From the NCBI GenBank assembly GCA_030037895.1, contig JASHPW010000084.1, forward strand, positions 1 to 54,017: 54,017 nt of DNA, in the 5' to 3' direction. Positions 8,705-15,746 of the stretch are shown one piece after another. This DNA comes from Xanthobacteraceae bacterium (GTDB lineage Bacteria > Pseudomonadota > Alphaproteobacteria > Rhizobiales > Xanthobacteraceae). The notes beneath the pieces were generated by a model, which was given only the letters and a program-made list of their open reading frames with translations, did no database searches and was not told the DNA's origin. Both the position numbers and the translations under genes were made by a program. The stretch's first letter is position 1, and each line of letters opens with the position of its first letter.

Positions 8705-9880
8705 ATGACGAGCGAGCCTGACAGCACATCGCGCCGACGGCCGCCGACCATCGATCTGACGGCGAGAGAAGTCGAAACCGAAAAGCTTGCTGCGGACCCG
8801 CCAGGCGATGGCGAGAAAGACGCGCCGGGCGGGCAGACGCGCCGGCGCTTCAGGCTGCAGGCTACCGGCGACCTTCTCACCGGCACCATGGGCGCAGGCG
8901 CTGGCGCCGCCGCGGTGCTCGCGATCTTCGCCGCGCTGTGGCTAGCGGGTCTTGTGCCGTCGCGCGGCGCCGCGCCGCCGCCCAATGCTGGAAGGTCAGA
9001 AGCCGCCGCCATCAAGGAAATCTCGGCGCGGCTCGACAAGACCGAAGCGGCGCTCGCGGCGCAACGGCCGGACGCGGGGCTGACGGCGCGCATCGCGGCG
9101 GCGGAAGCCGGGACAAAATCACTCGGCGATTCGCTCGCTGCCCTCAATCGTCGCGTCGATGACATTGCCGCGACCGTCCGCAGTGCGCTCGCGCACGCCG
9201 ATGCCGCCGCCGCCGCGGTCGACGCAGCGAAGACCGCCGCGCAGGCGGGCATTCGGCGCGACGACCTCGACGCCTTGGCGAACCGCCTTACGGCGCTCGA
9301 AGGCTCCGTCAAATCGCTCAACGACGATGTGTCGCGCCATGCCTCGGGCGTGGACGACCGGGCGGCGCGCATGACCGTCGCCGCCGAAGCGCTGCGCGCC
9401 GCCGTCGAGCGCGGTGCGCCCTACCAATCCGAACTCGCGGCAGTAACATCACTCGGTGTCGACCAGAACGCGCTGGCGCCGCTTGATCCCTTTGCCGCCG
9501 ACGGCGTACCGAGCGCCACGGTGCTCGCGCGCGAGGTTATGGCGCTCACGCCCGCGCTCGTTCGGGCGTCGGGCACGGCGCCGGGCGCAAGCTCGTTCCT
9601 TGGGCGGCTCAAGGCCAATGCGCAAAAGATCGTTCGCGTCACGCCGATCGACGCGCCGCTCGGCGATGACCCGGCGGCGGTCATCGCCCGGATCAACGCC
9701 GCAGCGGCGCGGGGCGATCTCGCCGCGGCACGCGCCGAAATCGCCAAGTTGCCGGCGCCGGCACGTGCCCTCGCCGACGGCTGGGTCAAGAAGGCCGAAG
9801 CGCGCGAAGCGGCCATTGCGGCGAGCCGGCGCGTCGCCGCCGATACGCTCGCCGCGCTCGGCAAGCCGGCTTCGCAATGA
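8705..9880 (+). CDS. Mic60/mitofilin-family inner membrane protein (COG4223)
   Basis: Protein of 391 residues: a cytoplasmic, charged N-terminus of about 60 residues, one membrane span (about 62-83, GAGAGAAAVLAIFAALWLAGLV), a long alanine- and charge-rich coiled-coil region (about 95-250), and a C-terminal domain from about EALRAAVERGAPYQSELAAV that resembles the mitofilin signature. Alphaproteobacterial Mic60 homologues commonly lie between hemD and hemY, as here. In the species studied they shape intracytoplasmic membranes and contact outer-membrane proteins. A strong AGGAGG-type site precedes the ATG at 8705. The hemY start overlaps the stop (ATGA), so the two are coupled. Confidence 0.85.
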   Translation: MTSEPDSTSRRRPPTIDLTAREVETEKLAADPPGDGEKDAPGGQTRRRFRLQATGDLLTGTMGAGAGAAAVLAIFAALWLAGLVPSRGAAPPPNAGRSEAAAIKEISARLDKTEAALAAQRPDAGLTARIAAAEAGTKSLGDSLAALNRRVDDIAATVRSALAHADAAAAAVDAAKTAAQAGIRRDDLDALANRLTALEGSVKSLNDDVSRHASGVDDRAARMTVAAEALRAAVERGAPYQSELAAVTSLGVDQNALAPLDPFAADGVPSATVLAREVMALTPALVRASGTAPGASSFLGRLKANAQKIVRVTPIDAPLGDDPAAVIARINAAAARGDLAAARAEIAKLPAPARALADGWVKKAEAREAAIAASRRVAADTLAALGKPASQ

Positions 9881-11472
9881 TCCGCGTCGTCGTCTTTCTG
9901 ATCATTGTCGGCGCGCTGTCGCTGGGCGTCGCCTGGCTCGCCGACCGGCCGGGCGAGGTGGTCGTCATCTGGCAGGGCTGGCGCATCGAGACCTCGCTCA
10001 TGGTCTTGGGCGCGGCGGTGCTCGTGGCGATGGCGGTGCTGGCGTTGATCTGGAGCCTTCTGCGCGCGGTGCTGCGCTCGCCCGTGGTGCTGCGCGGTCT
10101 GCTGCATGGCCGCCGCGGCGCGCGCGCCTATGACGCGATCTCGCGCGGGCTCATCGCCGTCGGTTCCGGCGATGTCGCCGCCGCACGCAAACTTGCAGCC
10201 AAGGCGAACCGCATCGCGTCAGGCGAGCCGCTCGCGCTCCTGCTCGGCGCCCAGGCCGCGCAGCTCGCGGGCGATCGCGCGGCGGCCGATCGCGCCTTCC
10301 GCGCCATGGCGAGCCGCTCCGACACCAAAGCGCTCGGCTTGCACGGCCTTTTCATCGAGGCGCGGCGTCGCGACGACGTCGCCGGCGCGCGCGCTTATGC
10401 CGAGGAGGCGGCGCGAACAAGCCCGACGCTCGGCTGGGCCGGCAAGGCGGTGCTCGAGTTCCGCTGCGCGACCGGCGATTGGGCGGGCGCGATCGCGCTC
10501 CTCGAAGCGAACAGGAGCGCGCTCGACAAGGAGAGCTATCGCCGCCAGCGCGCGGTGATGCTCACGGCGCGCGCGCTCGACGCGGCGGAGGCCGACCGCG
10601 ACAACGCCAAGGCCTTTGCGCTCGAAGCGGTGAAGCTCGCGCCCACTTCGGTTCCGGCGGCTGCGCTCGCCGGCCGGCTCCTTGCCGAAGGCGGCGATCG
10701 GCGCAAGGCGGCACGTATCGTCGGCACGGCTTGGCGCGCCAATCCGCATCCCGACCTCGCCCAGGTGTTTTCCGAGCTTCGCTTCGGCGACGCCGCGCGC
10801 GATCGGCTCAAGCGCATCGAAGCGCTGGCCAAGCAAGTGCCCGGCCACATCGAAGGCGCACTGGCGCTGGCGCGCGCCGCGCTCGACGCGCAGGAATTCG
10901 CCAAGGCGCGCGCCGCGCTTGGCCCCTATCTCGCCGCGCCGACCAAGCGCGTCTGTCTGCTGATGGCCGAGGTCGAGCGGGCGGAGCGCAACGACGAAGG
11001 CCGCGCCCGCGAATGGATCGCGCGCGCGCTCAACGCCGCGTCAGACCCGCAATGGACGGCCGACGGCTACGTCTCCGACCGCTGGCGGCCGGTCTCGCCG
11101 GTCAGCGGCCGGCTCGACGCCTTCGAGTGGCGCGTTCCGCTCACCGGTATCGCGAGCGCGGCGCCGGTGATCGAGCCGGCAGCCGTGGCCGTGGCGTCGG
11201 ACGCGGGCGCGGATACGAGCGCGCCGCAACGCGACGCCGCGCCGGCGCCAAGTGAACCCGCGCCGATGCCGAGTGAAAAAGACGACACGGCCTCCGCTGT
11301 GGCCGAGGCGGCTTCGACCGCGGCCTCTCGCCGCGGCCGCGAGGCGCAACCGAAGCCCGAGGCGGTCATCCCGCTGGTGCATGCGCCGGACGATCCCGGA
11401 CCCGAGGCCGCCGCGGAAAGCGAGCCGCAGCCGGAACCGCAAAGCGGTGGTTGGCGCAAGATTTTCGACTGA
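9877..11472 (+). CDS. hemY: HemY-like membrane protein with TPR repeats
   Basis: Inner-membrane protein of 531 residues named for its place in heme operons; its molecular role is not settled. The HemY N-terminal domain has two membrane spans (about 1-20 and 41-67) around WLADRPGEVVVIWQGWRIETS. Helical TPR-like repeats of Ala/Leu/Arg-rich sequence run to about residue 380. The C-terminal 130 residues are Ala/Pro/Glu-rich and probably disordered, ending in SGGWRKIFD. The four-base overlap with the Mic60 gene makes cotranslation likely. It is the last gene of the heme operon. Confidence 0.9.
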   Translation: MIRVVVFLIIVGALSLGVAWLADRPGEVVVIWQGWRIETSLMVLGAAVLVAMAVLALIWSLLRAVLRSPVVLRGLLHGRRGARAYDAISRGLIAVGSGDVAAARKLAAKANRIASGEPLALLLGAQAAQLAGDRAAADRAFRAMASRSDTKALGLHGLFIEARRRDDVAGARAYAEEAARTSPTLGWAGKAVLEFRCATGDWAGAIALLEANRSALDKESYRRQRAVMLTARALDAAEADRDNAKAFALEAVKLAPTSVPAAALAGRLLAEGGDRRKAARIVGTAWRANPHPDLAQVFSELRFGDAARDRLKRIEALAKQVPGHIEGALALARAALDAQEFAKARAALGPYLAAPTKRVCLLMAEVERAERNDEGRAREWIARALNAASDPQWTADGYVSDRWRPVSPVSGRLDAFEWRVPLTGIASAAPVIEPAAVAVASDAGADTSAPQRDAAPAPSEPAPMPSEKDDTASAVAEAASTAASRRGREAQPKPEAVIPLVHAPDDPGPEAAAESEPQPEPQSGGWRKIFD

Positions 11473-11521
11473 GCCGTCGAGGTTGGGCTGTCGGCGGAGC
11501 TTGCCAATGCTTTGGCACGCG

Positions 11522-11564
11522 TGCATTATAATTCCGATTAAACCTGATGAACTATAATGCATGA
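11522..11564. promoter_or_regulatory. candidate BoxR operator/promoter upstream of boxR
   Basis: An inverted repeat with arms TGCATTATAAT (11522-11532) and ACTATAATGCA (11551-11561), one mismatch, ends about 10 bases before the boxR ATG. The right arm is part of TGATGAACTATAATGCATGA (11545-11564), which matches 18/20 bases of the reconstructed site before boxC. TATAAT in either arm could also be a -10 element, so binding there would block transcription. The motif contains TGCA, the core reported for BzdR/BoxR-type operators. Binding is inferred. Confidence 0.6.
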
Positions 11565-11570
11565 CGATAA

Positions 11571-12530
11571 ATGACCGTGGCCAAGCTCGCAGCAAGATCC
11601 AAGCTCACTGCAAAGCCCGATGCGGCTTCCCAAAACGAAGCCGCATCGACGGCGGCCTTCCTCGCTGCGATCGGGGGCGAGGTGCGGCGCCATCGCGCCA
11701 AACGCGGCATGACGCGCCGCCAATTGGCGCAAACGTCGCTCACGTCCGAGCGCTATCTGGCGCAGATCGAAGGCGGCGCCGGCAATCCGTCCGTCAGCGT
11801 GTTGCGCGCGATCGCGCAGGCGCTCGATCTTCCCGCTTCCGCGCTTCTTCCGCCGGAGAGCGGGGCGCGCACCGCCGCGCTCGGCGGCATCCTCGATCTG
11901 CTGGCGCAGCTTCCGGCGGCGGAGTTGCACGCCCTTGCCAAGGAAATCGAGGCGCGCGCAGCGCGCTCCGCCCACGCCGATCGCGCCCGGCGCATTGCCC
12001 TCGTCGGCTTGCGCGGAGCGGGCAAGTCGACGCTCGGCCGGATGCTCGCCCGACACTTGGGCATGGCCTTTATCGAGCTCGACCGCCGCGTCGAGGAGGA
12101 TTACGGCGTCAGCATTCCCGACCTGATCGAGATGGCCGGCACGGCAACCTTCCGCCGCCATGAACGCACGGCACTCGAACGTGTCATCGTCGAGCATGAA
12201 GCCGCCATCATCACCACGGCCGGCGGCATCGTCGCCAACCCGGAGACCTATGCTTTGCTCTTGCGCCGCACGCACACGGTGTGGATCAAGGCGCGGCCGG
12301 ACGAGCACATGAGCCGGGTGATGGCGCAGGGCGATTTCCGCCCCATGGCGCAGAACCGGCAGGCCATGGCCGACCTCATCGCCATCCTGGAAGCGCGCCG
12401 CGCCGACTATGCGCGCGCCGAGGCCGAAGTCGACACCTCGGACGAAGCCGTCGAGCAAAGCTTTGCCAAGCTCTTACGCGTGGTCACGCCGTTGTTGGCG
12501 CCGCATGCGGCACGTGCAGCGGAGGGGTAG
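11571..12530 (+). CDS. boxR: BoxR-type transcriptional regulator (XRE HTH + shikimate-kinase-like domain)
   Basis: Protein of 319 residues that joins an N-terminal XRE helix-turn-helix (about 30-92, with GMTRRQLAQTSLTSERYLAQIEGG) to a shikimate-kinase-like domain. The kinase part has a Walker A GLRGAGKST at 146-154, FIELDRRVEEDYG and TTAGGIV. This fusion is the hallmark of BoxR/BzdR regulators of benzoate degradation, where benzoyl-CoA is the known inducer and the kinase-like domain senses it. It lies just upstream of a hydrolase, boxC and boxB, matching that role. The ATG at 11571 follows an inverted repeat that is probably its own operator, suggesting autoregulation. Confidence 0.9.
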   Translation: MTVAKLAARSKLTAKPDAASQNEAASTAAFLAAIGGEVRRHRAKRGMTRRQLAQTSLTSERYLAQIEGGAGNPSVSVLRAIAQALDLPASALLPPESGARTAALGGILDLLAQLPAAELHALAKEIEARAARSAHADRARRIALVGLRGAGKSTLGRMLARHLGMAFIELDRRVEEDYGVSIPDLIEMAGTATFRRHERTALERVIVEHEAAIITTAGGIVANPETYALLLRRTHTVWIKARPDEHMSRVMAQGDFRPMAQNRQAMADLIAILEARRADYARAEAEVDTSDEAVEQSFAKLLRVVTPLLAPHAARAAEG

Positions 12531-12532
12531 CC

Positions 12533-13363
12533 GTGACTCTCCTCGACCAAGGCTTCCTCGACCTTCCGCCGATGCGGCTCGAATACCGCATGGTCGGGCC
12601 GCGGCCGGAGGCGGCGCCGACCATCGTGATGTTGCACGAGGGTCTCGGCTGCGTCGGTCTATGGAATGCGTTTCCGGAACAGCTCGCCGCGGCGACCGGT
12701 GCCGGCGTCTTCGTCTATTCGCGCGCCGGCTACGGCCGATCGAGCCCCGGAATACTGCCACGGTCGGTGTCGTTCATGCACGAGGAGGCGCTCGACGTGC
12801 TGCCGCGCGTGCTCACGGCAATCGGGTTCCAACGCGGCATTCTGCTCGGGCATAGCGACGGCGCCTCGATTGCGACCATTTACGCCGGCAGCATCCAGGA
12901 CCACCGCGTGCGCGGCCTCGTGCTCATGGCGCCGCATTTCTTCACCGAGGAGATGGGATTAGCCGAGATCCGTCGCGCCCGCGAGGCATTCCGCGCCGGT
13001 CCCCTGCGTGAAAAGCTCAAACGCTGGCATGCCGACGTCGATGGCGCCTTCCGCTCCTGGGTCGAGCCCTGGCTCGATCCAAACTTCGAAAAATGGGACA
13101 TCACCGAAGCGCTCGGCTACATCCGCGTGCCGGTCCTGATCGTGCAAGGCGCGGACGATCAATACGGCACCCGCAAACAGGTCGAGGCGGCGCAGGAGGA
13201 ATGCTTTTGCCCGGTCGAGGCGGTGATCCTTCCGGGCGTGCGCCACGCGCCGCATCGCGACGCGCCCGGGCCGACGCTCAATGCGGCCGCCGGCTTCATC
13301 AATCGGCTGTTGCGCGATCATCACGAAGGCGCGGCGCATTTCGATTCCGGGGTTGCCGCTTGA
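12533..13363 (+). CDS. alpha/beta-fold hydrolase of the box cluster
   Basis: Protein of 276 residues with the alpha/beta-hydrolase pattern: oxyanion region VMLHEGLGCVGLW, nucleophile Ser108 in LGHSDGAS, a late acidic residue in VLIVQGADDQYGT, and His in LPGVRHAPHRDAP. The GTG at 12533 has a GAGGGG site, and the gene starts two bases after the boxR stop, so the two are cotranscribed. Hydrolases of this kind accompany box genes and may act on a CoA thioester or lactone formed from benzoyl-CoA epoxide, but the substrate is inferred from location only. The stop codon TGA is immediately followed by the insertion site of the mobile element. Confidence 0.85.
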   Translation: MTLLDQGFLDLPPMRLEYRMVGPRPEAAPTIVMLHEGLGCVGLWNAFPEQLAAATGAGVFVYSRAGYGRSSPGILPRSVSFMHEEALDVLPRVLTAIGFQRGILLGHSDGASIATIYAGSIQDHRVRGLVLMAPHFFTEEMGLAEIRRAREAFRAGPLREKLKRWHADVDGAFRSWVEPWLDPNFEKWDITEALGYIRVPVLIVQGADDQYGTRKQVEAAQEECFCPVEAVILPGVRHAPHRDAPGPTLNAAAGFINRLLRDHHEGAAHFDSGVAA

Positions 13364-13366
13364 TGA

Positions 13367-13374
13367 ATTATAAT
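13367..13374. repeat. target-site duplication, left copy (ATTATAAT)
   Basis: Eight-base AT-rich sequence directly outside the left terminal inverted repeat. It is identical to 15695-15702. The IS1595 family makes 8-bp duplications, so the length fits. Confidence 0.85.
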
Positions 13375-13404
13375 GCCGATATTGTCTATCCCGTACCCAA
13401 GCAC
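13375..13404 (+). repeat. left terminal inverted repeat of the IS1595-like element
   Basis: Thirty bases starting GCCGATATTGTCTATCCCGT and ending CCAAGCAC. They match the reverse complement of 15665-15694 at 29 of 30 positions; the one difference is C versus A at position 16. Confidence 0.9.
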
Positions 13405-13443
13405 GCCATCTAGTCGTTGGGAACAGGTACCCATTTTTTCGAA

Positions 13444-13821
13444 TTATTCTTGCGGCAACGGACGGCCGTTTCGATTCCACTCGTCCATCTGCAGAATGTC
13501 GCAAATAGGGACTGGAACGTTGCCTCGAAAGATTTCGAGCATGCATTTGGGAAGCGCATCAAAGAGAGTTGCCGCTCGTTCTAGTGCCTTCCTCAGAGTC
13601 GGAAATTCCTCGCGAATCTGCCCCTGTTTTTCTCCGCCGCGCGTACCTTTAAGCACAAAGGGCGGTTCCTTTTTTGGCTGAGCCATCGTGCTGACGATCT
13701 TATCAAAAGCCCATGATGGCTGATCCGCGCCAATCTCCCGAGCGGTTTCCTTAAACCGCTCGGATTGGCGTTTGTCCTTTATCTTCGGCTTTCGCTTTTG
13801 CTTTTCGCCTGCTTTTCCCAT
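13444..13821 (-). CDS. IS-associated small protein
   Basis: Protein of 125 residues starting 11 bases after the transposase stop on the same strand, so it is probably cotranscribed. The first part is very basic (MGKAGEKQKRKPKIKDKR), followed by QSERFKETAREIGADQPSWAFDKIV. That segment resembles small accessory proteins I associate with IS1595-type transposases in this bacterial order, from memory rather than a search. The C-terminal half (PPFVLKGTRGGEKQ to RNGRPLPQE) is not recognised. No signal peptide or membrane span. The function is unknown; a role in transposition or regulation of the element is a guess. Confidence 0.6.
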   Translation of the reverse strand: MGKAGEKQKRKPKIKDKRQSERFKETAREIGADQPSWAFDKIVSTMAQPKKEPPFVLKGTRGGEKQGQIREEFPTLRKALERAATLFDALPKCMLEIFRGNVPVPICDILQMDEWNRNGRPLPQE

Positions 13822-13832
13822 GTGGGTGCTCG

Positions 13833-14750
13833 CTAATGAGGCGTTCGATAGGTGAGCCTCTTGCCGACGATGCCCTTAAGCGCACGATCAGCACGCGCAA
13901 CGTCGTTCACGCCAAGCGCGATGCGATTTGAATACCGAAAATCGAACTCCGCAAGGTAACGGTGCAAATGCTTCTCTTTGCAATGCTGGTAGACGCCCTT
14001 CATGCCACGTTTGAAGATTGAGTAGTAATTTTCGACCGTGTTGCTGTGGATGATGTCATCGCGTACGTACTCGCCGATGCTGTGGCGAACCGCATCATGC
14101 GCCGCAAAGTGCTTGCCGATTGCCGCGTAGTGTCGGCCTTCGTCGGTCATTAGATGGCTGTCGCGGAGCACGTTTTGGAGCACCAGTGGCGCAATCTGTT
14201 CCATCTTCATGTTGTCCAGATGGAAACTGCGAGCCGAGCCGCCGCGTTCAACCAACGTCAGCACCGCGTTCTTGTGTGCGCCTCCGGCGCGAGCCTTTGG
14301 CGTCCCTTCAACGCGCCCAATGTAGGTTTCGTCCGACTCGACGATCTTGCCAGCGCCGCCCATTGGCTCCATGCCGAGGACGCGCATGGCCTCGCGCACG
14401 CGGTGCGACATGAACCACGCGGTTTTGAGGGTGACGCCCAAGGTCCTCGCCAGTTGATTCGAGCTGATGCCCTTCTTGCTCGCGGCCATCAGGTGCACGC
14501 ATTGGAGCCACAACCGCAGCGGCACATGCGAGGATTCGAACACGGTACCGACCGTCACGCGGAACGGCTTCCGGCACTGGTAGCACTTGTAAACGCCGAT
14601 CCGGGTGCTCTTGCCGCCCATCTTGCCGATCCGGTCGTGCTGGCCGCAGCGGGGACAAACTGGGCCGTCCGGCCAAAGCCGGGCTTCAAGATGGGCATAG
14701 GCGGCCTCTTCGTCGTGAAAGTGTTTTGCGTCTAGAACAGAGGATTGCAT
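13833..14750 (-). CDS. IS1595 family (ISXO2-like) transposase
   Basis: Transposase of 305 residues. The N-terminus holds a zinc ribbon (CPRCG and CYQCRK), followed by the helix-turn-helix-like segment GISSNQLARTLGVTLKTAWFMSHRVREAM. The ISXO2-like DDE/DDEN catalytic core follows: IVESDETYIG, SHLMTDEGRHY, and HSNTVENYYSIFKRGMKGVYQHCKEKHLHRYLAEFDFRYSNR. Length and motifs are complete, and the reading frame is intact, so it may be active. The start codon ATG at 14750 has an AAGGTG site upstream. A hairpin (CCTTATTTCC / GGAATAAGG) lies in the leader. Confidence 0.92.
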   Translation of the reverse strand: MQSSVLDAKHFHDEEAAYAHLEARLWPDGPVCPRCGQHDRIGKMGGKSTRIGVYKCYQCRKPFRVTVGTVFESSHVPLRLWLQCVHLMAASKKGISSNQLARTLGVTLKTAWFMSHRVREAMRVLGMEPMGGAGKIVESDETYIGRVEGTPKARAGGAHKNAVLTLVERGGSARSFHLDNMKMEQIAPLVLQNVLRDSHLMTDEGRHYAAIGKHFAAHDAVRHSIGEYVRDDIIHSNTVENYYSIFKRGMKGVYQHCKEKHLHRYLAEFDFRYSNRIALGVNDVARADRALKGIVGKRLTYRTPH

Positions 14751-15043
14751 GACACCTTATTTCCTAGTGTGGAATAAGGATAACATGCCATTTTGGGTAC
14801 GTCAAGTGTTTGTTAAAAAGAATCTGGATTCGCTGCTTGGAATTGCGTTTTCCTCTGCTTTCTAATATATTTGCGCCGGCCGCCGTGCATTCCCTGCTCA
14901 AGGTTCAGTCACGGCGACCGGCTCTGACCCCCTATACAAACAGGGGTAGCTTGTTTCGCCGGCAATCCGGCGAGGGTAACGCCGCCCAGCCGCCGGATAT
15001 GGACTCCGAGGCTGGGCGACGCCATTTCCGGGTACCCCAGAAC

Positions 15044-15520
15044 TCAATGTATCTCGCGTCCTCCAACTCGAAGTCCATCTGGGGTCTCATCGGGGCGCGG
15101 CCGATCCTTGAGCCAATAAAGACCCTTGCGAATCGAGCACACGGTCGATTTCGGATGGGATAGGTAGGCGCTAAGGGTAGACTGGGGACGGACACCGCCA
15201 AGCCTTACGCCAGCGCCGACGCAGGCGTCGTAAAGAACGCTCAATTCTAGGGGCGCTCCGGCAGTCCTAAGAACATTCTCGGAAACAGAAATAGCGGCCT
15301 TGTAGACCGGGCCGTCCGGATCAAAGGCCGGGATTTCGGTTTCTTCTTTGCCATTGAGCTTGCCCGTGTCCTTTTCGACCAAGGCAAGGCCATATTTGTC
15401 CGCCAGCGAGGCAAGCCGTTCCAATTCGCGTGCGTCGGCGTCAAGCGCCTCTGCCTCGCGTTGTGCATCTGCCAGTATCTTGGCCTTCTTGGCCTTCAGT
15501 GCAGCAATCGGATCGACCAT
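15044..15520 (-). CDS. passenger protein with coiled coil and winged-helix-like domain
   Basis: Protein of 158 residues inside the mobile element. The N-terminal 50 residues (IAALKAKKAKILADAQREAEALDADARELERLASLADKYG) are a predicted coiled coil. Residues about 85-140 (APLELSVLYDACVGAGVRLGGVRPQSTLSAYLSHPKSTVCSIRKGLYWL) look like a HARE-HTH-type winged helix, a fold found in restriction and chromatin-linked proteins. The ATG at 15520 is chosen because translation further upstream is not supported. Its role is unknown; it could be a DNA-binding factor of the element or a cargo gene unrelated to transposition. Confidence 0.6.
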   Translation of the reverse strand: MVDPIAALKAKKAKILADAQREAEALDADARELERLASLADKYGLALVEKDTGKLNGKEETEIPAFDPDGPVYKAAISVSENVLRTAGAPLELSVLYDACVGAGVRLGGVRPQSTLSAYLSHPKSTVCSIRKGLYWLKDRPRPDETPDGLRVGGREIH

Positions 15521-15664
15521 GATTCCAGCAGGATATGCTCGTCGCTGAGAGGAGTCAACGGCGTGCCAGAGATTTTCTGGCAAGATAGGTCAAATGGGGA
15601 ACGCGGACGACGGTCTGTCTGAGTCGGACTCAGAGGGCCTTCCCTCCCTTCTTCCCTTCCACTT

Positions 15665-15694
15665 GTGCTTGGGTACGGTATAGACAATATCGGC
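15665..15694 (-). repeat. right terminal inverted repeat of the IS1595-like element
   Basis: Thirty bases beginning GTGCTTGGGTACGGTATAGA and ending ATATCGGC. They are the inverted partner of 13375-13404, with one mismatch. Confidence 0.9.
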
Positions 15695-15702
15695 ATTATA
15701 AT
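15695..15702. repeat. target-site duplication, right copy (ATTATAAT)
   Basis: Identical to 13367-13374. Together with the following GCATAA it retains most of the presumed operator sequence next to boxC. The sequence is its own reverse complement, so it also looks like part of the inverted repeat. Confidence 0.85.
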
Positions 15703-15743
15703 GCATAATTTAATTAGCGAATTTGACTGCACTATAGTGCAGT
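15695..15743. promoter_or_regulatory. boxC promoter/operator region with 18-bp palindrome
   Basis: Two sites precede boxC. The first is ATTATAATGCATAA (15695-15708), the post-insertion remnant of a site matching the one before boxR. The second is ACTGCACTATAGTGCAGT (15726-15743), a perfect 18-bp palindrome whose half TATAGTGCA resembles TATAATGCA. TATAGT at 15733-15738 could be the -10 element, placing the palindrome over the promoter. Only 15 bases separate it from the ATG at 15759, with no clear ribosome-binding site. The likely ligand is BoxR, by inference. Confidence 0.6.
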
Positions 15744-15746
15744 TTC

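Larger units (their letters stand above)
13375..15694. mobile_element. IS1595-like insertion element with two passenger genes
   Basis: Element of 2320 bases bounded by 30-bp terminal inverted repeats and flanked by an 8-bp duplication. It carries an IS1595/ISXO2-type transposase and a small gene just downstream, both on the minus strand, plus a separate minus-strand gene for a helix-turn-helix-like protein at the other end. Its base composition is visibly more AT-rich than its neighbours around 14750-14930. It separates the boxR-hydrolase pair from boxC-boxB and sits inside a probable regulatory site. Near-perfect ends and an intact duplication indicate a recent insertion. Confidence 0.85.

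Noticed and set aside
13427-14805. An inner IS bounded by GTACCCA words at about 13427 and 14796
   Set aside because: The matching words are only seven bases and have no duplication; the outer 30-bp repeats with an 8-bp duplication explain the element better.
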